Assembly (NCBI GenBank): GCA_028753945.1
Contig: JAPNXP010000014.1
Coordinates: 4,898,001 to 4,962,000, forward strand
Source of the DNA: Hexactinellida sp. DTS-2022
Taxonomy: Eukaryota > Porifera > Hexactinellida
Direction: 5' to 3'
Length of the DNA stretch: 64,000 bases
The notes beneath the pieces are model-generated. The model saw only the letters and a list, made by a program, of their open reading frames with translations, did no database searches and was not told the origin of the DNA. The position numbers were made by a program, and so were the translations under genes. Of the stretch, positions 46,490 to 64,000 are shown one piece after another (positions within the stretch are counted from its first letter, which is position 1; each line of letters opens with the position of its first letter).

Positions 46490-48589
46490 CTAGAATAGCT
46501 TGATACTAAAGAAATTGATATTTTCGAGGTACCTCCCAACGGATACCCAAAGGCCTTCTTGGTTGGTTCTCCGCTCCTCTTCGATCTTCCTTCTATAATC
46601 TTCAAACGGATCTTCCCCTCTAGTCAGAGTAGAGTTCATCACTAACACTTCCCTCCTAATTTCCATTAGTTGGTTGCTACGTTCTTTCCAACCTGGCCTA
46701 GCGTTATTCTTCTCAGAATCAATAAGTAAGTCAATGTAGTCGACAGTAGATAGTGGGTTTGGCTTGAGAGCGATCTTATCTAATTCCTGCAGATGCTTGC
46801 GCACTTCACTCACCATCCCAACTATTCTCAGCTGCCTAGCTTGAATTTCAAATACTATACCATTGACAATTGCTTCCGCAGAAGTGAACTCACCTTGAGC
46901 TTTCTGATATTTCGCCTTTAGGTCCATAGAATCTTTAATTACTGAAACAAAAATAGTAATTATTCGAAAATCGTTATTCACATGTTCGTCCCAATAACAC
47001 TTGTAAGGGCACACAGTACAATAACTATCTGACATTGCTGCACATTTGACTTTATCACAGTTGTTCGAGAAGGCACAAGGGTAATGGCATGTTCTGTTGC
47101 ATTTAACACAGTTAGTAATGTAAGTACGGGGGGGAATAGAAACATGCTTCATAGTTTCCTCTGTTACAGTATATGTGAAGTTCTCATTATGTTCTATGGT
47201 AGATTTGTGTGACATAACAATGTTCACCTCTTCTTTCAAAAGTTCTAACTTGGTAAGTCCTATAGATATTTCTTCTTGCAGATTTTGAATTGTTAATTGA
47301 ATTTTAGTTCTCATGTCCAATACTGACTTGGTCATAAGCAGAGACTTTGGTGTCACAGTTGCCAGCTTAGAAAGGAAATCCATATAACTTTTAGTTCCCA
47401 TCTTCCAAAACATTTGATCCATATTGTCATCATCTGAAGAAGTGGAATCAGAAACAGTATCTACTTCCGAGAAGAGAACAGAATTGTTAAATTTAAACCA
47501 GCATTTGCATGGAATCTTGAATTCTTCGATTGCTGCCAGGGCTTGAGGTTTCTTACCGTCAGCAAACGTGAGAAGTATAAATATATTCTCTTCGATATCT
47601 CTCCCGAATAAAGAGAGAATAGAATCGAAGATATACTGCTGAGTGGGAGTCAGTCTAGCAAGCGAGGAGAGGGCCACGAATCCTACAGCATCAATATGGT
47701 CAATGCCCTCATTACCAGGCGTAGAGAAGAACTTCTTAATTTGCTCAGTTATTGTGATGTCCCTCTTAATTCCCTTTGTATCGCCAAACCCTGGAGTATC
47801 TATTATGGTGAGATTGAAAGGCAGAGGGAAGCAGTCCTGATGGTACAGCGTGTAAGCAGTAATGTAACTGGTCTGACTCTCTGATTGCTTTCCGGAGCCA
47901 TCCTGTGGATCCAACATTAACATATACCTGAAGGGATCGCTATACTTTACAGCGAAGAGAAAGTTTAAAATCCCATTGATCAGTGTGGTCTTACCAGACC
48001 CAGTCGCTCCTACAATCAGAACTACTTTTTCTGGAAAGTGGTGATTCGGGGTCCCAAAAACTTTCTTCTGAAAGTTAGTACTCTTATTCACAAGTACTGT
48101 CTTCATTTTGGGATAATACAGGGTGAGATTTGGTGTACGTTTTACTCGACGACATTTACTTTGTATCAGTTTAGCATTGCTACAAGCTTCGTCAATTTTG
48201 TGTGATGATTCAGCAACATTAGTTTGTTTTATTCGTTTGGTATTCCCTTCTTCCTAGAATGAGATTCAATGTTGTAAGAATACCTGTAATTCTAAAAGTT
48301 AATTCATACAACATACCTGTTGTTTTTCAGAAGTTTCTTGTTTTATTCTTTTTCTAGAAGTTATTACATTATCAGAGCACTCTATATCGTCTCCAATCCG
48401 AACTGAACTTTGCATTTTCTCAACAATAGAACTCAATTTCTTCTTTTGTATGAAGTTAATCTCTAGCCCTTGTATCGCATCGCTATCCAATAGCTTTAAG
48501 TCATCGGGAGTTTCTACTCCAAGTTCTTCCAACTGACTAATGATCTTCTCAAGACCAGCAGTCCTAAGAGCCGTCGACAACGATGACAT
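46490..48589 (-). CDS. SAM-like plus P-loop GTPase protein, two exons
   Basis: Exons 48317-48589 and 46490-48253 join in phase 0, giving about 678 residues. The first exon encodes a helical segment (LRTAGLEKIISQLEELGVET followed by LKLLDSDAIQGL) that looks like a SAM domain. The GTPase follows, with G1 GATGSGKTT at about 173-181 and G3 DTPGFGD at 243-249. Then come a predicted coiled coil, a cysteine-rich block (CVKCNRTCHYPC, CTVCPYKCYW) and more helices. The GTPase plus cysteine block resembles a family of large AIG1/septin-like animal GTPases that I know from fish and invertebrate annotations, mostly unnamed. Function unknown; immune or membrane-associated roles are possible by analogy with AIG1/GIMAP. 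The exon join is a clean GTATGT donor and TTCTAG acceptor. Confidence 0.72.
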
Positions 48590-49675
48590 AATACGATCGC
48601 AAACTAAATAATACGTAATTCTTAAAAATGAATACTATATAGAAATAAAACTCGATTGTTGTGTTTTTTTTTTTTTTTTTTGTCCGGATTGTATTCAAGC
48701 GATAGGCAGTAAAAAGCGCATTCATATTGGAGATAGAGAATAACTTCTAAATGTTATCATATGTAAACAAAAGTGCTGAAAACGAATTTCACTCATTATT
48801 AATTTAGAATATGAATATTTATTCTTGTGTTGCTGTTTACAAATCTAGATAACAAATTAATGAAAGTTAAAATGAACCTAAAGGTTAGCTTCAAAATGTT
48901 AGATAACGTAAACAGTAAAGTTGATTACAAATTCATTTTTTTCAAAAAAATAATATGGATATTTATTGTTGTGATTTACTATTGAAACAAGCGAGACCGA
49001 AGGGCTCGTAATAATAATATTTACTGGGCCCCGAATTCCGAATTCAAAATCAGCGTATGAATTATTTATGTGCTTGTCCGTATTAGTTGGGAAGGCCATA
49101 CTACCTAGATAGCTGTGATTTGGTATACGTATAGGTGTAGTTTGGCATAGCGGCAAGGGCCTGTCGGTTTTCTAAGCGAAATATGGGATTATGAAATTGC
49201 ACGGTAACCTATAGCTTAATAACTTCTATAAATTCGATTCGATTAGTATAAATTGTACATGTATATCAAAATATGCAACATTTTTGCGAAAATTATCAGT
49301 TATTAAACGGGAAAATTCCAAAAATACTCAAGTTTTTTCAAAATTTCCAAATATACTCAACTTTTTACTGACAATCAAATATAAACTAGATCTTTCCGAA
49401 TCTACTCAAGTTTTTCAAAATAATTCCAATTCTGCTCAAGTTTTTGTCAATAAATTCCAAATCTACTCAACTTTTCAATAAATTCACAGATCTACTCAAA
49501 TTTAGAAAGGCTATATTTGGTCTATCTTATATATTAACTACATCAATACATAGAGATATTGGGGGTAAATAGAGTTACAGTAGTCACATTAATCAAGTCA
49601 ATACAATCAACTGTATTATTTACGTGTGAAAATTCGCATGTGTACATATACCACAGGCTTTTAAGTGCAGAGACA
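48590..49675. other. Spacer with a poly-T tract and a diverged ~35-bp repeat
   Basis: A run of about 19 T lies at 48662-48681. At 49312-49500 a unit around AAATCTACTCAAGTTTTTC occurs about six times with variation in length (roughly 33-37 bp). No convincing gene; the 95-codon ORF at 49559-49846 overlaps the last CFAP91 exon on the other strand. Confidence 0.5.
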
Positions 49676-54080
<4,405 letters not shown>

Positions 54081-54560
54081 CCTAATTACTAGTTATAGGA
54101 ACAGGTTAATTATCCATGGTTGTTACTCTAATAGCTATTTAATATGGTACAGTGGATACGGTTATATGAAGTTTGTGGGAGTAGAGAAATATGTTCTTAC
54201 AACCAATACTTTTCAAAATTGATGAATACAAACCGTTACCCATAATATGGTTCAAATATTCAGATAAAAATAATAATGTTCAGATAATAAATTGTAAATC
54301 TATGGTTTAACTTCGCTTAAGTTAGGGTATAGCTGTCAATTACAAAATATTATTGTCTAGACTCTAGACCAAATTAGTACTATCATAAGAGAGAGATTTC
54401 TTAGATTGGAGCTTGGCATTGTAAGATGTAACTAAATAAAGTCGAAAATCGAATATTCTTATAATAATTACATTTTAATTACGTGTAGAGTAAGGAGTGT
54501 GAATCAAATGATCAGAAATCGTAACTAATTAGCAGACTAGCAATAACAATAATAATAAAC
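54081..54560. other. CFAP91-SMC3 spacer
   Basis: Includes a family G fragment at about 54149-54215 (ACAGTGGATACGGTTATATG). It should hold the CFAP91 promoter and the SMC3 3' end. No gene is seen. Confidence 0.45.
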
Positions 54561-57500
54561 TCAATTGTTTTCCTGTGGTACCTGAACATCTTCTTCTACA
54601 AAGTCTGTCGCCATCTCTTTACTGACAGCTTTGACGTGTGACACTTTATTGCGAAAAGTGACACCGTAGAACTTATCCGCGGCATCTAACAGCTCAGGTC
54701 GAAAAGTGGTGGTGATGAACTGAGCGTGTTGGGAGAGTCGCCGGATCATATTCGCGACTGCTTTTCGGTGATGCGGATCCAATGCTTGGTCGATTTCGTC
54801 AAATAGGTAGAAAGGCGCGGGATCACACTTCTGAATCGCGAAAATTAACGTCAAAGCTACCAAGCTCTTCTGGCCACCGGATAACTGTTGAATTTCGCGA
54901 GTTTCATTCGCGATCCCACTGAAAGACACCTCGATACTAACTCCCACTAACTTCTCGATCATAACATTAGCAGGGCCCTCACTTGCCTGGGAACTAAATC
55001 CGGTGCTGTCCATGGGTGTGTCACCGCTTTGTGCCCCGCTGGGAAGTTCTACCGCGTGTCTCATGCGCAACTTAGCTGTACCGCTAGGCACCAGCTCTTG
55101 GAAGACTTCTGTGAAAAACCGCGATACCTGCTTGAAGGTGTTAAGAATCGCTTCGTATTTCCTCAATTCCAGCACTTTAATCATATCCTCGATGGCAGAA
55201 TAGCTGTTATCAACTTCTGCTCTCCTTTTGAGGAGTTTCTCCTTCAGCTCTGAGAACTGAACGAACTGTTCCAGTGCCTTCTTGTTGACATGCGAATACT
55301 TCTTAAGCTCGCTGTTACACTTCTGCACTCGGTTCCACAGCTCTTTAGTCCTTAATCCCTGGTACTGCTGGTGTCCCTCTGGCAGACTCCCGATCTCCCT
55401 CATCTTCCTTTGTGCCTCCTCTTTCTTCTTGAGAAGCAAACTCTTCTTGTTAGCCAGCTTATCCATCTGCTTGCTGTCCTCGGTTATAACTTCGTTCAGT
55501 TCTTTCTCCTTCGCTTTCCACTCCTCGAGATCGTTCTCGAACTGTTTCTGCTGCTCCATCAGCTCCTGCTGCTGTCCCCCTACCTCCCCCATGCGTGCGT
55601 CTGTCTCAGCCAGTCTAGTCTCTATAATGGTGTAATCTGCCTGTAGGGACTCTAGCTCTGCGGTCTTGTTAACCATGGTCAGGTCCTCAAGTTCCTGGTC
55701 TTTCTCTTGTTTGCGTCGCAACAAGTTATCCGCTAGGAGATTGTCTAGCGCTAGCTTGTGCTGCTCCAGACGAATGCGGTCCTTAAGGGTCTTCCTGCTC
55801 TCAGTCTTGAGTCGGGTTATTTCCTCTGAAAGAGACTCCACTTCGCTCTGCTCCCACTCGGCCAGCTGAGACAGCATTTCGGTGCCCACCTCCCCCTCAG
55901 TGCTGCGGAGACGCTGCTCACACTGCGAAATTTCACAGTTCAGAGACACGAGTGTGGATTCCTTGGTTAGTAGCGTTTTAGAGTTAGCTTGCTGCTCCCG
56001 TGTCAAGTTCCGCATTTCCATTTTCTGTCTCTCATACGCCTCTTTGCACTGCACCAGTTCGGTCTCAGTATTCTGTACCTGAGACAGCACACCGCTCACC
56101 TCCTGGTCTACCCGCTCTATCTTCTTCCTGACGTCACGCACCTCCCTCTCCTCTCCTTCCAGCCGAGTATTAAGCTCCCACACGCTCCGCTTGAGCTGCA
56201 GCCGGCTCCGGGTCCGGTCCATGTATCCGCCGGTCAGGGCCCCCTTCCGACTCACCTGGTCCCCCTCCAGCGTCACGCAGTCCATGTCGTGTATGCGCGC
56301 TATGTTCGCCGCCACGTCCAGGTCCCTGCAGAGAAACACCTTACCGAACACGGTCTTCATGGCCCGGTACACAACCTGTGCGTACTCCAGTTTCTCCATG
56401 AGCGGGTAGTTGTCCTCTGAAGTTGATATCGAGGCGGGGATGTGCTGGTCTAAGAGGCGGTTTAACGGCAGGAATGTGATCTCTCCAGGGAGCTTCCGCT
56501 TGTTCATCATACGCAGAATGTCTGAGGCAATATCATCCGTCTCTACGATCACATGGAACAGTCTGTTGCCAGCTGTTACCTCCACCGCGGTGTAGAAATC
56601 GGGAGATATGCACTCGAAGTTATCGATAAGCGGGCCGTACACACCACGGATGCCGCGCTCCTCTACGATCTTATGCAGAGCGTCCAGACCCAAGTTAGTG
56701 GTCTTACTCATGGTGGATCTGTAAGCGCGCTCGGCTTTCGACAGCTCCTCGCGGATTGTGTGTATCTGCTGATCCAGACCGGATTCCTCTCGCCAGTACT
56801 CCTTGCGCTTGTTGTTCAGCTCGTCCCTCTCTCGCTTGAGGTGTGTGTGTTCGCGAGACAGCTGCTCGATTCGCTCCCGCTTCACCTCCAGGTCTGTCTG
56901 TCTCCCGGTGACGTCACTGTTCGCATCTGAGATTGTAGCCTTCAGCTGCTCCACTTCTCCCTTCAGGCGGTCCCTCTGCTCTGTCTGTGAGGCCAGCGTC
57001 TTCTTAATGGCACCAGCCTCCTTCTTAAGCCACTTGTCCCTCTCCTGTTTCGTGCGGAATTGCTTCCCGCGGCCCTGCTTAGCGTACAGCTCCTGCTGCC
57101 GCATCTCATTTCGCGAAATCTCGCTGTTGAGTCCCTGTTCGCGCTCGCGCATCTCGTTGTACTGCGGCAGCACAGCCTGTAGCTCTGCGTCCTTGCTCCC
57201 GATCTCCTGTATAAGTTCGTCCAGCTCTCTTCTCAAACTGCTCCTGGTGTCCTCGTCCTCGCACGCGCTCTGCTCCATGTCCACCTTGTCCAAGTGCAGC
57301 TGTGCGCGCAGCTTAACCTGCTCCGCGCGCTCCTCTTGGATCTGCTGGTTCTCGGAGACCGCGTTACGACTGCGCTGCTTTATGTCGCGCACCTTCCTCT
57401 CGAGGGAATATACGTTATCCATAGCCTCCTTGGATTCCTGGTGACGATGCTTTGTGAAGGATTGGAACTCATCTTTGTCCTTTTCATTCTCAAACAGTCG

Positions 57501-58211
57501 ATTGTTCGCTTCTCTCAGTTCTTTCTCGTAAAGCGCGTATTCAGCCGCTCGCCTGCATTTATCCCATTTCTGGTACTCCTTCAGTTCCTGCGTTTCCTCT
57601 TCAAGCGTGGTTAGTCGCTCCTCGATATTCTCAAGATGCTCGGTTATCTTTTCGCGTGAGCTCTCTGTTTCCTTCAGAATCCCTTCGCTCTCGCTTTTCT
57701 TATCGTCATACACGCGGGTGCCGGCTACTTCTCGTAACAGCTGCAACCTCTGTGTGTCAGGGGCCATGGCTATCTGATTTATTCTCCCCTGCTTCACAAT
57801 GTAGTACGGATTAGAGCGGGAGAATCCCGCGGTTTCTAACAGGTTCATCACTTCCGATTTGAGGACATGTTTCTTATCAAGATAGTAGCTGTCCTTCTTG
57901 GCACCAATCACACGACGAAGCCCCACCTCTTCCTTGTCGATTGGCAAACGATTATCTGAGTTATCAAACACAATCTCTACAAAAGCCGAGACAACACGTG
58001 CTCCTGAACCTTCATGTAACAGCTGTTGCCTTTCTTCCCCACTCATATTCGTGAACTCATCACTGAGCACGAATTGAATTGCGAAAAAGAAATTACTCTT
58101 GCCAGATCCGTTTCTACCTACGATAACATTGTGCATGTGACTGAAGGGATCTATTGTCGTTTGATCTTTGTACGAACGAAAACCTTCAATAATAACTTGT
58201 TTGATGTGCAT
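54561..58211 (-). CDS. SMC3: Structural maintenance of chromosomes protein 3 (cohesin), single exon
   Basis: Core ATPase of cohesin, needed for sister-chromatid cohesion and loop extrusion; nuclear. 1216 residues (human 1217) without interruption. The N-terminal head starts MHIKQVIIEGFRSYKDQT, and the Walker A is GRNGSGKS at 32-39. The acetylatable pair K105/K106 is present in VIGAKKDSYY. Two long coiled coils flank a hinge region with GVYGPLIDNF and VTAGNRLFHVI. The C-terminal head has the ABC signature LSGGQKSLVALTL and Walker B FYLFDEIDQALD. No introns, although genes on both sides (CFAP91, DYRK1A) are intron-split. Its start is about 1.07 kb from the DYRK1A start, divergent. Confidence 0.98.
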   Translation of the reverse strand: MHIKQVIIEGFRSYKDQTTIDPFSHMHNVIVGRNGSGKSNFFFAIQFVLSDEFTNMSGEERQQLLHEGSGARVVSAFVEIVFDNSDNRLPIDKEEVGLRRVIGAKKDSYYLDKKHVLKSEVMNLLETAGFSRSNPYYIVKQGRINQIAMAPDTQRLQLLREVAGTRVYDDKKSESEGILKETESSREKITEHLENIEERLTTLEEETQELKEYQKWDKCRRAAEYALYEKELREANNRLFENEKDKDEFQSFTKHRHQESKEAMDNVYSLERKVRDIKQRSRNAVSENQQIQEERAEQVKLRAQLHLDKVDMEQSACEDEDTRSSLRRELDELIQEIGSKDAELQAVLPQYNEMREREQGLNSEISRNEMRQQELYAKQGRGKQFRTKQERDKWLKKEAGAIKKTLASQTEQRDRLKGEVEQLKATISDANSDVTGRQTDLEVKRERIEQLSREHTHLKRERDELNNKRKEYWREESGLDQQIHTIREELSKAERAYRSTMSKTTNLGLDALHKIVEERGIRGVYGPLIDNFECISPDFYTAVEVTAGNRLFHVIVETDDIASDILRMMNKRKLPGEITFLPLNRLLDQHIPASISTSEDNYPLMEKLEYAQVVYRAMKTVFGKVFLCRDLDVAANIARIHDMDCVTLEGDQVSRKGALTGGYMDRTRSRLQLKRSVWELNTRLEGEEREVRDVRKKIERVDQEVSGVLSQVQNTETELVQCKEAYERQKMEMRNLTREQQANSKTLLTKESTLVSLNCEISQCEQRLRSTEGEVGTEMLSQLAEWEQSEVESLSEEITRLKTESRKTLKDRIRLEQHKLALDNLLADNLLRRKQEKDQELEDLTMVNKTAELESLQADYTIIETRLAETDARMGEVGGQQQELMEQQKQFENDLEEWKAKEKELNEVITEDSKQMDKLANKKSLLLKKKEEAQRKMREIGSLPEGHQQYQGLRTKELWNRVQKCNSELKKYSHVNKKALEQFVQFSELKEKLLKRRAEVDNSYSAIEDMIKVLELRKYEAILNTFKQVSRFFTEVFQELVPSGTAKLRMRHAVELPSGAQSGDTPMDSTGFSSQASEGPANVMIEKLVGVSIEVSFSGIANETREIQQLSGGQKSLVALTLIFAIQKCDPAPFYLFDEIDQALDPHHRKAVANMIRRLSQHAQFITTTFRPELLDAADKFYGVTFRNKVSHVKAVSKEMATDFVEEDVQVPQENN

Positions 58212-63541
<5,330 letters not shown>

Positions 63542-64000
63542 TAAGATTTGTTTATACTTTTTGTAAATAGGTATTCTAATTAACCAATACAATTACTATG
63601 GTATAAAACTTTTTGATTTAGATATAATTTTTAGTAGTTAGTTTTTTTTTGGCAATGATGACCAATTCTTTTGAAAAATTTGTGTTAACTCATCACAATT
63701 GTACTTGTATGGCCAACTTTTCCATGGATTGTTGTATGGTACATTTGATTACCACCATTTCCAAAGTATCCGAAACCTTGTTAAATACACAGTCAGAATA
63801 TCCTAGTATTTGTACTGAAATAATAGGAAATCTTAGTTAGTTATTATTCAATGGATCTCTTGAAGCATTCTGAAAATCAAACCACAAACTAGTGCTGAGA
63901 TCCTTGAGTGTTTACTATACTGATTCAAAATACTTCTTTATCAGATTTCTTCCACATAATGGTTGAATTTTCTGGTGATTTTTGGCATTCTTTTGTGTTG

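Noticed and set aside
54804..57614. Many plus-strand ORFs antisense to SMC3
   Set aside because: They are shadows of the SMC3 coding sequence on the other strand.

Overview
This is a 64 kb window of a eukaryotic nuclear genome, almost certainly an animal. The genes are intron-split with GT-AG junctions (many donors read GTTAGT or GTTTGT), and the products include a caspase-fold protease, a cohesin SMC3, a DYRK1A-type kinase, a NECAP endocytic adaptor, and two axonemal proteins (CFAP69 and CFAP91), so the animal has motile cilia. AT-rich introns and spacers are packed with short palindromic transposons. The phylum cannot be fixed from the sequence alone; a non-bilaterian or other early-branching animal is a guess.

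Layout. 1-19410 (+): the 3' ~85% of a giant USP34 deubiquitinase gene, 23 exons, 5' end outside the window. 20217-24002 (+): three compact genes, namely dUTPase (single exon), a single-exon protein pairing a SOCS/BC-box-like N-terminus with a profilin-like domain, and two-exon deoxyhypusine synthase. 24003-32745: repeat-rich, with a 407-bp tandem duplication, a caspase gene (-) and its frameshifted inverted copy (+), several inverted-repeat elements and a large foldback element. 32746-34112: a single-exon EXPERA (EBP-like) membrane protein (+) converging on a small TatB-like protein (-). 34605-40118 (+): complete CFAP69, 9 exons. 40882-42944 (+): a short TTC17-related membrane protein, 4 exons. 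43489-46023 (-): complete NECAP, 8 short exons. 46490-48589 (-): a SAM-like plus P-loop GTPase gene, 2 exons. 49676-54080 (-): complete CFAP91, 8 exons. 54561-58211 (-): SMC3 as one uninterrupted 1216-codon ORF. 59285-63540 (+): first three coding exons in view of a DYRK1A-type kinase, running off the right edge.

The genes do not form one pathway. Housekeeping functions (ubiquitin editing, nucleotide sanitation, hypusination, cohesin, endocytosis) are interspersed with ciliary ones. At least a dozen families of non-autonomous inverted-repeat elements (MITE-like, several with TA-flanked CAGT ends resembling Tc1/mariner/pogo elements) fill introns and spacers, sometimes nested, and I see no transposase gene.

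Observations most worth a second look: an intronic 15-bp satellite that is an array of about 47 perfect p53-family half-sites; a minisatellite in CFAP69 that multiplies a 3' splice site in frame; the SOCS/BC-box plus profilin-like architecture; a possible nuclear mitochondrial TatB; an E-box cluster in a DYRK1A intron; and the inverted caspase duplication.
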